From Arthrobotrys musiformis (lineage: Eukaryota; Ascomycota; Orbiliomycetes; Orbiliales; Orbiliaceae), in contig JAVHJL010000001.1 in assembly GCA_036971715.1 (NCBI GenBank), positions 4,464,001 through 4,528,000 of the forward strand: a stretch of DNA of 64,000 nucleotides. The letters run 5' to 3'. Positions 46,497 to 59,396 of the stretch are shown one piece after another; the stretch's first letter is position 1; the number at the start of each line of letters is the position of its first letter. The translations under genes were made by a program, and so were the position numbers. Below the pieces are notes generated by a model that saw nothing but the letters and a program-made list of their open reading frames with translations, did not search any database and was not told the DNA's origin.

Positions 46497-49400
46497 GGAT
46501 GGGGATTGTTTAGAGTAGATGGGGATTGGAGCTGGTGGTATGGAGCTGGGGGTTACTTGTTACGGGTTTATGATGCTTTTGGATGAGATTGTTGTGGGTT
46601 TATGGAAATACTTTTTTTTTTTTTTTGGTAGTGAGAGTGGTATTGGGTTTTAGGTATCTGGATATTGAAGCAGCATTGCTGCGGTTTACACACGTCTGAT
46701 TTCTGAGCTGGTATAATTAGTTCGATCAGAGTGCAGCTAAGGGCGTGAGAGCTTAGAGTGTAGGATCCCACGATTGAGGTGTTCGGCGACAGGACCAGTG
46801 GGGCCTGGACCAGTCTAGGTGAGGCTGGGTACGAGACCAGTGGGGTCCTAGGAGGCTCAATTGAGAACTTACGGCGTATACTGCGATTAAGCCATCTGGA
46901 TCTATAGCCTTACAATTAAGTATGTAACACAAGCGGACGTAGAGGACATACGGTATGGAACGTCAAACAAGGGTGTTACTAAAAAGCCGGCATAAGGTGG
47001 ATATATATACGAGAGTGATTTTATTAGAAATCTCGGATATAAAAAAAGAGCATGATCTATGGCGGATATACAAACCCCGGGACTCGGAGGCAGCAGCTAG
47101 CCGTCAATATAAATTCTATAACTTTTATCTTTTTGAGAAAGTAGTAAAGAAAGAAAAAGTCATTGTTTTGTAGTTACTGAGACTACCAAGGTGATAGGAT
47201 CTCAAAGTTACGTATTTTTTGTGTAGAGATAGATTTCATAGCGTGGCCGTATATCCGCAGTGCTTAGTTTTTATCAGGTAAGGTATGTTCTATCTAGTCT
47301 CGTACCCAGGCGTCGCAAGGGAGGCCGTTCTATCCGGATACTCTGGTTTATATATATGAAGATGTTGAAATTTTGGTTACGAAGTGGGGTATACATCGTA
47401 GATCCCCGGTGTAAACGTTAAGGTTTGGAATCTAGTCGAATTCACGCACTCGGATGCTAGCTAGCCGTGGATTTGCATAAGTATTTGTAGTTAGGGTTTG
47501 ACGTTTAGTTAGCTTACTTACGTAAAATAGACCCACGAATAGCGGGATACATGATATGATATCCTACCGAAACTTAATGTAAGGGCTTTCTTTGGAAGCG
47601 AGGCTAGGGCTTGCTTTCTGGGGTGATAAGGTTGGAACGATATCTATTAGGCTCGCGATGACTCTTGCGATATGTATCGCAATACGTATCGTATGATCAA
47701 TTACAATTCAAAAAGTGATCGCGTGGGCTTTCGCACTCGCAAAACCCCTTAGCTATAGTGCTAGTTAACTCCTTCCTTTTCCTTTTTACCCCCACTCCAA
47801 ACTCCCACGGAATATCGACACGGGAATATCGACACACCTGTGTGTAGAGCTGCTAGATTAGTCCCGCTGAGCCAGCCTTCCACGGAATGTCCTGACCAGG
47901 CTGGATTATAGTTTTTTTCGTGCTGCGCAGTTGGACCCGCATGGATCAGGTTGCACAAAATTTTGGAGCCGAAAGCTGCTGGGCCCGCTTAGCTGCTTGG
48001 CCGGATGCACACCTTCACGCCCATCATCGACTATTTGATCAAGAGGCGTTTTTGGAGATAATCTATTGAAGGACAAGAGGGCTTTTTTGTGACAAATTTG
48101 AGGACCTGCTTTATCCGGGTAGCGGGGCCGGACATTCGGCCGGGAGATGTAGTTCGTTTTTTTGGCGTACACTTTGTGGATACCCTATGTGTAGTGCATC
48201 ATGCAGTGGAATTTGCCGAAGAGGTATTGGCGATTGTCTCCTCGGACTCGATGGGGGATATTGTAGATATATTGATTTTTCTTTAAATACTTAGGAATTA
48301 CTTCTTTTGAACATTATTATTGGAATTACTTTTTTTTCTCTCTTTCCTCAATTAGATTTTAGGATTCAATTTGTGGCGTTAGGGATAAGTTGCACGGCAT
48401 ATAAATTTCCTTAGAAGCTTGGACTTATATGTGTGGTTTTTCTTCTTTTTGGGTTTTTCTTGCTTTGTGGAACCGTTGAGAAGGAAAAACGAATTCGTAT
48501 CTGTTTCGTATCTGTTGTGTCGGCTGGACATACTCGATGTGTCGATATATATCCATACCACAAGTTCTAACGAGTATAAGGAAGGGAAAACATTATTGCA
48601 TTTCCGCGGTAGCCAGGTATTCTTCGTCCGAAGAATAGAAAAATATGTAACTATGCAGTATGCAGTATCTAGCGTCTGGATATTTATATCCGCAGCATGC
48701 ACGGGACTTTTGTTTTAACAGATTGCTATTGTTGCGCTATATATAATAAAAAAACGTTGCAAGAACTGCCGACAGGTATGCAGCACTTATCTCGCATGGC
48801 TGCAATGTGCAGTTAGTCCTGTTTTGTGAAACGAGTAGAAATTAACGGATTACTCAATAGTAGGTCTCAGATCTCGGACGTGAAACTCGATGGAACTCCT
48901 TTGCTGCCATCGTGATCTAGATCAACGGATGCCGCAGGGCCATGTGGACGACAGCATGATGGGCTTCATGGGTGCGTGGCGCCATGGCGGGCGACGCGAA
49001 ACCACATTGGGGTCGCATCGGCGGAACCCGCAGGAGGCTTGATTACTGGATACGAGCGAAATCTTAAAAAACTCAAAGCGAACCCTAGATGCAGAAATAT
49101 TCGAAATGCCTAGTTTGGGGACGAGCCTCGGTACGTTGGGTGTTAGCCTCGAAATTCGGGCGGTGAGGAAAGCGTGGTATATGCGGATATATGCACGGTA
49201 CTCCGAACGCAACGTAGAGCTCAGCTCGATATGATCGAATCCACCCCATCGAAATAGCAAAGCTAGTGTACAAAAGGTTGGATTTCTTTTTTTCCCTTTC
49301 TATTTCTCTTGTCTTCCTGGTTTTCAACCACGAGATTGACGCAATTAGTCCCGCGTTGCTGCGGGGTTATAGTTGGTTAACCCCTGTGTGGAATATTATA

Positions 49401-49678
49401 TCGGTGTCTGTTTAAAGAAATCATGACATGTCGGGTTAACGTTGGCACGAGATAGAATTTTTTTAACAGCGCTAGATCGAGAGGGTCCTCCCTTAGTTAG
49501 GTCGGCTTTTTTGACTTATTTAATAAGCCAAACCCTTTAATTTTGCCTAAGTCTTGTGAAGCCGAGAACGTTCGTGTGTTTTTCGTTTATATTATACTTT
49601 CCAGCTAAATTAGTGTTCTTCTTGAGCTTAAGAATCATCTTTTCGATATAATTATATATATAAGATCACTGGGTAGTC
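46497..49678. other. Gene-poor region of 3.2 kb
   Basis: No gene supported. Direct repeats of GACCAGTGGGG occur at about 46794 and 46835. An ATG-less plus frame at about 48055-48286 (containing IRPGDVVRFFGVHFVDTLCV) reads more like protein than its surroundings and may be a gene remnant. The rest is AT-rich. Confidence 0.45.
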
Positions 49679-50725
49679 ATGACTCTCTATCCGCCAAAAC
49701 GCCGTCGACTGCCCGTGAGGCATGATAGGAGCATGAATTTCTTCCCATCTACGAACCCCGTCACGCCTTCGGAGACATCCAAAGTTTTAAGTCGACTGGA
49801 ACTCCTACCGACGGAGATTGTATACATTATTGTCTCCAACTTGCCGAAACAGGATCGAGCGAGATTCGCACACGCCTCCAGGGCTTGTCATGACTTCTCG
49901 CTGGCTTTTCGGTTGAGGAATATTGCTATTAATTCCGAGGGGATTCGTGTGTTTCGGGATGGTGGCAAATATGAGAAGTTGAGAAAATACGTCAAGTATG
50001 TTCATTTCCTCGTCTTTCGTACAGAATTATAGACTACTAGAACAACAGAAGGGACTGACTATATTTTTTTTTAAAAATATAGGTGTGCCCGATTCGCAAA
50101 GCCTTCGGAGTGGGATCCCTCCCCAGTCTGGAGCGAAGGCCTCACAGGAAACCGATCCTACAGAGATCCCACGATCCCAGCATTGAGAACACACACCACC
50201 TCCCTCAGCTACTTCCCAAACCTAACAGAACTCCACATCGCCTACAAGATCCCCGTGGAAGCAGAAGGAACCGCCTTCGCCGCCGTCTACGCCAGCATAT
50301 CCCGACAACCGTTCTACTCCCTCCTCCAAAAATTAGAGTTCTCGGTCGATAAAACGCAAGATCCGGCGCATTACTGGGAACAATCTGACCGACAACTCGC
50401 GTATCACCGGTTGGAAGAGGAGGATAAGGAGTTTTTGGGGGATCAGGTGTCGGATGAGGATATCAACGATCATGTGAAACGATTGGTCATCCCTGCGCCT
50501 TCGTTGAAATCTGCTATGATTTCCGTGGCGGGGATAGCGAAGCCGTGGGAGGCATTGTTCAAAGGGGAGGGTCACGGGTTGTTTTACTATTATCCATTTT
50601 TCAGGGCGCCGAAGTTGATACGACTGCTTGTGGATATAAAAGCGGACGATAACGGGCCCGGTGGGTTTAGAAATACTGCGGATATAGATAGATTGCAGGA
50701 ACTTGGGGGTCAGGTTTTGCGATGA
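49679..50725 (+). CDS. F-box protein
   Basis: Two exons (49679-49995, 50083-50725) give 319 residues. A basic N-terminus (PPKRRRLPVRHDR) could be a nuclear signal. The F-box is RLELLPTEIVYIIVSNLPKQ followed by DRARFAHASRACHDFSLAFR, with the usual LPxEI start. After the intron the protein reads KCARFAKPSEWDPSP, then has weak leucine-rich stretches (SYFPNLTELHIAYKI, FYSLLQKLEFSVD) and a loosely conserved C-terminal half. It should act as an SCF adaptor with an unknown substrate. It is shorter than the F-box/LRR protein at 16.5 kb and is not obviously its paralogue. An additional C-terminal exon cannot be excluded, since the stop is close behind a CAGGTTTTG sequence. Confidence 0.78.
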
Positions 50726-51840
50726 CAAAACGGTTGGCCGTTATTGGCCGGGATTTGCCAGGTCTTGAGCTTGGCTCCCAAATACAAAACTATGTTTATA
50801 TTCAGTGGGGGGATCTGGAGATTCTATATATTTATATCGCCAAAAAACAATCTACATCAAATATATACAATTTTTTTTTACCATTGTTGGGAAACGGGGT
50901 TTTGAACATTAGTAAATTCTCGCCAGTGGGTATTTTGAATCGGCCAGGTGGAAGAAAGAGTATACTTTTCCCCCAGGACCGCACGGCCGGCTAACGGCTT
51001 TCTCGACCTTTTCTTTTTTCCTTTAAGTTTGGTCATTTTTCGACTAGGTAAATAGTTTGAGATCCAAGGCTAAAGAGGTGGTTAGGCTTCTGCGTCTAGG
51101 ATTATAATCTATATAAGCGTTTATTTAAAGGCTGGAATATATTAATATATTTTCGTCCTTGAGCTTCATCGTGGTAAGATTTATATGCTAATGTGGGTGT
51201 TCGCAGTGTGCGTTTCTTGTTGCATTTTGTCACTCTGCTTTTGCGTGGGCTGCATGTTGTGGTGTCGTGCGCAAAGTGATATTGCGTTCGCGCTCTGCTA
51301 ACCGGTTCTGCATTCTTTCTAGCAAAAAATACAAGGAAAAAATTACAAGGAAAAATTACAAAAAATTGAGGGAAAGTTTTTTTTTTTTTTTTTTAAGGTA
51401 GTTTGTGCTTGTGTAAAAAAATTAAAAAAAATTTTAAGATCAGAATGGAAGTTTTGATTCGTTTGGAAAGCACCTGCTTATACAGTACAGTGCAACTGTG
51501 ATACTGTTGGGGGCGGCTCGAGTTCGAACTGCAATTGGACATATCCTTGCCGGCACACGACGGCTGATGGCTCCACACGCGTTGCCGTTGTGCGAACTAG
51601 CTCGCCGCAGCTATGTACGGTAGGGCAATCTGACGGATCGTTCGTTATAAGGCCAAAGCGTGATTTAATTGTCAGCCGTCTTCCTTTTCTTCCTTCCAAG
51701 CAATTCTTTTGTCGTGCGGGGGTTTTTTTATGTTTATGGCTTCATAGATTAGATATTTATTTCTGCAATTCGAATCTGGTATTCGAATATTTCTTCGTAT
51801 TAACGACTGTTTGAATTCCGAGGTTCGAGCTTCCCCCAAA
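50726..51840. promoter_or_regulatory. Upstream region of the DHA2 transporter gene
   Basis: Non-coding, AT-rich, with A- and T-homopolymers near 51380-51435. No gene seen. Confidence 0.45.
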
Positions 51841-53704
51841 ATGACAGCCTCGGAAACTACGCCGTTGATCCCTCACCACCATCCCGAAGAAGACATCGAC
51901 CCGCTCCCCCAACCTCATATCGATACCATCCACCAGCCTCAAGATGAAGAAACCCTCCACGAGTACCGCTCCGATGTCTCGCTCATCGCCGTCCTCCCAT
52001 CCCTGCTTGTCGGGGTCTTCCTCGCCGCAATGGACAACCTGATCGTAGCATCCGTATATGGCCGAATCGGCTCAGACCTCAACCAACTTTCCAAAACGAG
52101 CTGGATCGCAACCGCATATCTCCTAACCACAACCTGTTTCCAGCCTCTCTACGGTAAATTGTCGGATATATTCGGTCGTAAAGCATGTCTTTTGTTTGCG
52201 TATACTACTTTTGCCATTGGGAGCGCATGGTGTGGATTCGCGCGGAGTATGGATGAGCTTATTATTGCTAGAGCGTTCGCGGGTATCGGGGGTGGCGGGA
52301 TGACGACTTTGGTGTCCATTGTCGTTAGTGATATCGTACCGTTGCATAAGAGGGGTACGTGGCAGGGGTTTTTGAATATTATCTATGCTACTGGTGCATC
52401 TGCTGGAGCGCCCCTGGGAGGGTTGATGGCCGATAAGATTGGGTGGCGATGGTATGGTAGCAATTCTTTACAATCTGCACATGTGAATAGTGGTTCTAAC
52501 CGTAGTCTAGGGCTTTTTTGTTCCAAGCACCGGCTACATTCTTGGCCGCTCTGCTAGTCCTTGTGAACTTGAACATCCCGCATAGACATCCGGATGCGAA
52601 CGACAGGACTACATGGGAGAAATTCAAGCGGATTGATTTCGCCGGCGCTCTGACCCTAGTCCTTGCGGTCTTTACTCTCCTACTCGCCTTGGACCGCGGC
52701 GGTAACGCCTCCTGGTCCGACAAAACGGTGCTGATCACTGCACCCATGTCTGCGGTCTTGTTCATAGCTTTCCTCCTCATCGAGGGATTCTATGCATCCG
52801 ATCCCTTTGCGCCGCCGAGGATCATATTCGACAAGGGGCTTTTATCCTGCTACCTTGCTTATTTCTTCAGCATGGGCGGGTTCTTTGCCTCTTTGTTCTA
52901 TTTACCACTGTACTATCAAGCCGTGTTGGGCCTTAGTGCTTCTCAAAGTGGGGTTAGAATGCTACCAGCCATCGCAGGCAGTGTGAGTGGAAGTCTTGGA
53001 GGCGGCGTGTTTATGCAGAGGACCGGGAAGTATTATACCCTTACAATAGCATCTTATCTGCTTATGATATTCGGGTGCGGGGTTGTGGTTTTGTTCACTG
53101 GCATCGTTGGACGGAGCTTCGCGGCGATAGGGTGCGGGCTTGCTATCGCTGGGTTTGGAAGCGGATCCGGAGCTACCACGGTTCTTGTCGCACTGATTGC
53201 GAGAAGCGGGAGTCGGGATCAAGCAGTTAGTACGGCGGTTAGCTATCTGTTTAGAAGCTTGGGGAGTGTGTTGGGGGTTAGCATAGGGAGCACACTGCTG
53301 CAGGGGAGTTTGAGGGCAGATTTGAGGAGGGAGTTGAAGGGTATTGTCGGGAAAGACGAGGTGGAGGAGATCGTGAAACGGGCGACGGGGACGTTGGAGT
53401 TTTTGAAAGAGTTGGAGCCGACGGTTAGAGCCATTGTGGTGGGGGCTTATGAAGGGGCTGTTAGATATGTAAGTTTCTTTTTCCCTGTTCCCTGCTTTTT
53501 CCCCCTCCATTTTTGAAGCGTCAATGGATAATAGGTGCTGACTTTGTGTAGCCGTTTTTGATGGCATTCGCGTTTTCGTTTGTGGCGACCGGAGCGAGTT
53601 TATTTATTATTGAACAACCACTGAAGAAGGACAGTAAGAATGCACCGGCTAGTCCATCAGATAGTGAAGATGATAGAGCCGGGCGCGAGGAGGAGAGATC
53701 GTGA
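51841..53704 (+). CDS. Major facilitator transporter, DHA2 (14-spanner) type, Vba-like
   Basis: Three exons (51841-52451, 52511-53468, 53552-53704) give 573 residues. The hydrophilic N-terminus (ETTPLIPHHHPEEDIDPLPQ) precedes transmembrane segment 1 (LIAVLPSLLVGVFLAAMDNL). MFS motif A is GKLSDIFGRK. The central loop has the PHRHPDANDRTTWEKFKRID charged segment, typical of 14-helix drug:H+ antiporters. The last exon supplies the final helix and an acidic, Arg-rich tail. Relatives include vacuolar basic amino-acid transporters (Vba1-3) and Fnx1, as well as multidrug exporters. The acidic N-terminus with a TPLIP element suggests a vacuolar member. The substrate is not determinable. Intron 1 lies inside motif region DKIGWRW/AFLFQAP, a usual place for this family. 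Confidence 0.88.
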
Positions 53705-55714
53705 TATCTTTTCGAACACGGAGTGGGAACGTGATGATATATGGTATACGGAGCGCGTCAATATTCCAGTTGGACATCGATTAGCGGGTGTTTGTACGTT
53801 AGTATCTATTGCGGCAAGCGAAGGGACCTTTTGCAACATGAATGGAACTACTCTCGATTTTACAGTAACCACTACTATGGCTTCGATGAAGAGTTCGCTC
53901 TAAACTGAGATTCGAGAGGGGATCTGTGTGTTGTCGCATGTTGTAGTCGTTGAGTGTCTGTGTAACATAACATAGACGGTTTTCCTCGTGAACATCGACA
54001 CTCCTCAGACGGGATTCTGTTGTTTTGTTAAATCGAACCTCCGTCAGATCTTCGAGTCACATTCGACTATTGCTGTCTCTATGGGTGTAATATGCTGGTT
54101 TCTAGAGTATAAACATCTCCATGGAAGGATCTTATGGCGGCCCCGGCTTAGGTTGAGGAAGCCTGCATATAACCAAGGTCGCTTCGGTCTGTGTAACCTT
54201 CCTGGTTCAGTAATATCTAATATCGATTTGAAATATACGCCATGTGAGTTTTTGGGTGAAGGTTTTGGGTTTGAAGCCGTAAAGTCAATACTGAACCGGA
54301 GTTCTTGTGGCCGGTCCGACGCAATGCCGCTTAGCTAGGTTTTCGCATATGGAGGTTTCCGCTTGGGACAAACTTTCGACGCCTTGATATCATCGTACCA
54401 ATATCCATGGACCAAAAAGGGTACATCCACGTTGTACATTCGAATTGCAAGCCAGTGAATCCCGGTTATGTTTGGGGCCACCGGTCAACTTATTATATTG
54501 GTGAGTTCCGCTCATCCTTGTTTGTCTTTGGGGTCGATACTTTGACTTAATTATTACTACACCCTTGGTGGCCTGATACGTAGTACATCTTAAGCACTGT
54601 TCCACCCATGCACACCAGAACGTCCTAAGACCGAAGAATCCTCACTAGCAGGAACCTTGCGTCGATGCGACTAAGCTCTGTGCTTTTGTGGGTCTCCCAT
54701 CCAGACTCTTGGGACCGTCGTCAGGACCTCTTCTCCATATACACGAGTCAGGTCCTCGCTTGTCAACCCTGCCACCTCGCGCAAAAATCCCCGTTTCAGC
54801 CCTTGGAATTCTCCTCCTTCCCCCTTCTTTTCCCCATCTGCTGACGCTTTTCCCATCTGTTGTCCTCCGAATCCGAACCACAGTCCTACCGCCTCCTTCT
54901 CATCTCCACCGATAGTCCGGTTTGTCATGCCTTAACTCACTATCACGTTGCTAATTACCGTAGCCGCCAAAATAGCCTTTCCCACCCCTTCCATCCACTC
55001 GGGTCGTATCTCTTGTGCTGTGTGTGCATGATTCGTGCACCACCACCATCCAGGGAAAACAAGAGAACCGCATTTTTCTCGTAAGGCCATTCGGCGGACC
55101 CGCAGCAAGACCCTGTTGCTTGTCTCCCCATTCCCTTGTTTCATGCAACGAGCCACCAAACCTTTGACCGCTTGCAATTGTTCGGGGCCTCTGTAGGTGG
55201 TGCCCGTGGAGATCACGCTTGTCTTATCTGTCTATAACCCCGAACCTCTTTCTCCACAAACCTGGGTACTTGGTGGTGCGTGTCGTGGCGAGATCCTTGG
55301 GGAAACGCCCAGTGTTAAAATTTCTTATTATCATTTTTCTTTCTTTTCTCTTCTTGGTCATTTTATGCCTTTGATAGGCTATTTTTCACGAGGTCTGCGT
55401 AATTATATTTTAATTCTTCCTGTTTCGGGAAATTCTCAACCACCAACCAAGGCTTCGCGAATTCGAGGGGCTTCCCCACCGGCTACCCGCTGCAAGTAGT
55501 CGCTTCTTGACCCACTACCTCGGGTGGACCAAAGGAGGTGTTTAGAACCAAAAAGTATCGTCGAAAGGGAAGGGGAAAAAAAGAAAAAGGAAAACCCGGC
55601 TAGAATTCCGGGTTGACTTTTGGGGGTTACAAGACAACAAAAACAGAAATCCAATAAATATATATACCCTCCACATCGAATTTTTTATTTTTCTCTTTTT
55701 TTTTTTTGTTCCAG
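53705..55714. promoter_or_regulatory. Upstream region of the bZIP gene
   Basis: No gene supported in 2 kb. The last 150 bp before the start codon are T-rich, ending TTTTTTTTTTTTGTTCCAG directly before the ATG, so a spliced leader exon further upstream is possible. Confidence 0.45.
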
Positions 55715-57556
55715 ATGGGTGACTCTCCCTATCTGAATTTTAAGCGCAACGAGTCGTCCGAAGACGTTTCAGGTATTCATCAGCGTCTACCGCCCTACTC
55801 TCCGCATGGGTCCGACATCCAGGATGACCTTAGCGGCGAACATTCGCCCACCAATGGGTCCGGACTCAACCTCACCGATCCGGGTCTTCCGAAGAAAAAG
55901 ACCCGTTCCCGAACGATATCAAGTCTCACAGCCGAGCAACTAGCTCGTAAACGAGCACATGACCGAGATGCACAACGTGCTATCCGCACTCGGACAAAGA
56001 ACCAAATCACATCACTGGAGTCCAAGGTCAAGGAACTCGAACACGAAAAGGGGGAGTGGGAGTTTAAGTCTTCTGAACTTAAAAAGGAGTTAGAAAATGC
56101 GCTGGAGGCGTTGGATACTATTAAACGGAATGGAATACAACCGCCGCCGGTGCCGGGCTCTTCAGCTTCGTCGGGGATCGTGGCAAGACCTGGATTGGCG
56201 TTGAGTAGTAAATCGCCTGTTAGCATTCGGGCTGAATCAGTTGGGCATCCTGGATATGTTGAGTCGGAACATGGCAGTGATAATATTGCACTGTCGAGCA
56301 ACGGGAAGGATGCGCCTGCCGGAGCGATGAGCTTGGATTTCGTATGCCATGGAGGGTTTAAACCGAATGGGTACCGACAGATACAAGACCAGCCTTACGA
56401 ATATACGGCTCGAAAGAGGTCGTTGGCGGATTTGACAAGTAGCGCTTCCAGTGATGGTATGTATGTCTCTGGTTACCAGGTCGTGAGGAACTGTATGTTC
56501 ACTTTTCTCTTCTTCCTTCTTTTATTTTTTTCTTTCTCTCCCTTTCAACTATGCGTGCTTTCTTTTGGTCTAACTAATACTTAATGTTATAGTCCAAGCA
56601 GAAATCCGACGACGTATATCTGGTGCTCAGTCGCTACTGACTAGCTCACCGGTTTCGACTGTCTATTCTATCCCTAGCGTGCAGTATCCGGGTACCTACT
56701 GCGTCCGCGCAAATGGGCATTGGGAGGTCATGCCGCGTCATTTACCACCGACTTGTATTCTTGACCGCGTCTACCTCGAGTTTCTGGAAGAACAAGCGAG
56801 ATTACACCGTGTGAACGGGACGCCATTGTCGGTTCTTGCGGGTCCGCCGCAGCCGGATATTACTTTTATCGTTAGCCCTGGATCAAGGCCGCCCAGAAAT
56901 GGGCTGACCCAAGTGATGGCGGCTATTGTGGATACCTTTGGGGATTTAGTGCAAGTACCGGAGAGGGTTGCCATTGTTTATGTGCTGTACATTTGGATGA
57001 GGGTATGTCCTTTTTTGTCTACCTTGTTCCTTCTTTTCGTTATGGTCCGTTTGGCTCACGTTCATGATTTTAGTGGGCTATCAATCCGACTCAAGAGAGT
57101 TATGATAATATGCCGGAGTACATCAAGCCACGTCCTTCACAGTTGTTTACGGCCAGACCCATTTGGTTCGATCACATGCCATGGTATGTATCTATGTTCA
57201 CTTATACTATTATTATCACGACCCTAGAGACTGATCATAATCATAGGCCAATGTCCCGCGACGCAATGGCCAAACATCCTGAAAAGTACAATAATACCGA
57301 ATTCAGCATCCCTTACACCGGCACCCTATCCGTAAACTGGCCATATGACCCTATGTCAACGGTAATGGAGCAATCGCCCGGCGAATTCGTTATCAACCCG
57401 TTATTCGAAACCCATATTCGAAAAATAGAGAATTGGAGCGTGGGCAGTAGGTTTGCGGAGTTGTACCCAGATTTGGCACCACATGTCAAGATTGTGGATC
57501 ATCCGCCGGGGAAGAAGTTCGATATGAGGATTTTTGATGTTGGGGTTGTTGGTTAG
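55715..57556 (+). CDS. bZIP transcription factor with C-terminal DUF3425-type region
   Basis: Four exons (55715-56492, 56593-57002, 57074-57183, 57247-57556) encode 535 residues. The basic region is EQLARKRAHDRDAQRAIRTR, followed by a leucine-zipper-like coiled coil ITSLESKVKELEHEKGEWEF. At the position usually held by Asn in the basic region, this protein has His (AHDRDAQ). The C-terminal half contains the blocks common to DUF3425 proteins: a WEVMPRHLPPTCILDRVYLE segment, YIWMRWAINPTQESYDNMPE, RPIWFDHMPWP and the end VGSRFAELYPDLAPHVKIVD. These proteins occur widely in filamentous fungi and often control secondary metabolism or stress genes, though no target is evident here. The splice acceptor-like CAG just before the ATG leaves open a non-coding 5' exon. 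Confidence 0.87.
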
Positions 57557-59396
57557 GAGCAGTTAGTGCGGTTTCTCCTCCTTCGTTCAATCGAAGGAAA
57601 AGCTTTGGTGGCGAAATGGCGATGGCGGTTGGGTGTTTCCGGGTTTTACGTCTTCACGATACGACTTTGCGCCCTTATGACCCGACCGACTGGTGGTAAA
57701 TTTGTTTTATTGGTATTTCTTTTCTCCTCCCCTTTCAACAGGGCCTCCGGGTAACTTATTCTCTTATTCTTCTGCTCTCAGATCTCACATATCCTTTTCG
57801 TCCTTACTTTATTTTCTTTGTCCTAGGAGTTCTATGGTGCGACAGTTGTGCTCCTTCATCCTTTCTACAAAAATTCCTCCGTCCATTTTTTTTTATCCTT
57901 TAGAACCTCCTTCGGGAATGGTCTGGCGATTCGGTTCGCTTTATTCTTTTTTGGGATGGGATTGCTTTTACTCTTACTCTTTTTTTGCCCCCCCTCCCAT
58001 GGAACGTTGTATGCAACCAACTTGTATCCATTGGGAGCTTTTACGACCTTTATTCTTATTTGTTATTATTATTATTATTATCATTATTATATTTATATCC
58101 TTCACTTTTGGATGTGGATTCGGTGGATTGGTGGGGGTTTTCGATGGTATGGGTGGAATGGACGTGTATACTATCAGAATGAGGGCTAATATATATATTC
58201 TTCCTACATTAAATTCCTTTTTTTCCGGATATCGGATTGGTGTTGGAGGGGGTGTTCGAGACGAGATTAGATGATTGCGATGATATGTGACTTTGGGGTG
58301 TTGGGTGTTACATGTTGGAGCGGCGTGGATGGGTGGATATGTGCCACCGGACTAGTCTTTCGCGGTTGATAAGGTATTGGCTCGACACCGGTTGAGTCCG
58401 TTGACCTTAATTGTCGAGCGAGGGAGGAAACGTCATCTTGGGAGTGTCATTAGTGTCGTATCTCCGCTCGGCCTAGGACTCGACAGTCTAGAGAATACGC
58501 CACTCCGTGGTTTGATCAATTGAGCTTCCGGTACGATATAGCCTGATTTACAGGCTTAAATTCTGGTAAACGGGAGTCGAGGATCCGACGGAGCGATTGT
58601 GCAAGCCAACAAAGCTTAAAAAAGCCGAAAATTTCAAAGGTGCAAGCTAAGCAGTTGGTTGGCAATCTGGTGAATTGGGGTCATGGTCATTTAGGCAAAA
58701 TAATCAGTTCGGAAGCCAACTTGTTTGCTCAAACTGCTGGTACGGTGGGGCTCTTGTGGTATTAAGACTATAATCAGTTGCAAGCTGGAATTTTGTTCGA
58801 ATTCGCGAAGATACCATGGTACGGAAATCACAATGACCCGACTCGATGCCATTATATCTTTCCGATCCTAATTTGGAGGCCGGATGAATTCAATGCAATG
58901 TATGTGAGGGGTAAAAAGCCCTTGTCCGAAAAACAGCCGTGGTTGATATTGTTCGGCTGACGTTCGGAAAAAAATATGCCGATGGAAAATAATGAGCTTA
59001 CCTAGGTAGTAAGAAGCAACGGAACCCTACTGGCCTGCTAGACTGGGGTTCTCCATGGTAGCTGCCTTTCGGATTAACCGTTTACCCCAGATTTTGGAGA
59101 AGGAGAGGACCAGCAGGTTATGGCAAAAGGTGTTGATTTTGTGGTAGTTTTGTCGGATTCTATTGGCTGAAAGCGAGAAGGCTAAACCTGTTTTGGATGA
59201 ATATGGTGGGTTTGAATTCATGAATGAATGAACGTTATTCAGATCGAATGCCCTCAAACCCTCGTGGCTTCAAATCCACATACGATGTAGCTGCCTCGTG
59301 GATACCATGTGGGATTTGGAACCCATCCTTCATCTTCTAGGCGCTATTCGATAATAGCTTATCGATTGAAATACCTAGATATCGGTCCTCTTCAAG
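57557..59396. other. Intergenic, with TTA microsatellite
   Basis: The bZIP 3' flank is T-rich and contains a (TTA)n tract at 58062-58090, which produces false Phe/Tyr/Leu frames. From 58.3 to 59.4 kb the sequence is unremarkable and no gene is supported. Confidence 0.5.

Noticed and set aside
46955..47173. 72-residue Lys-rich ORF with an ATG
   Set aside because: AT-rich, lacks preferred codons, no domain and no supporting context.
53988..54338. 116-residue plus-strand ORF
   Set aside because: No recognisable features and poor codon character; lies in the gap between the transporter and bZIP genes.
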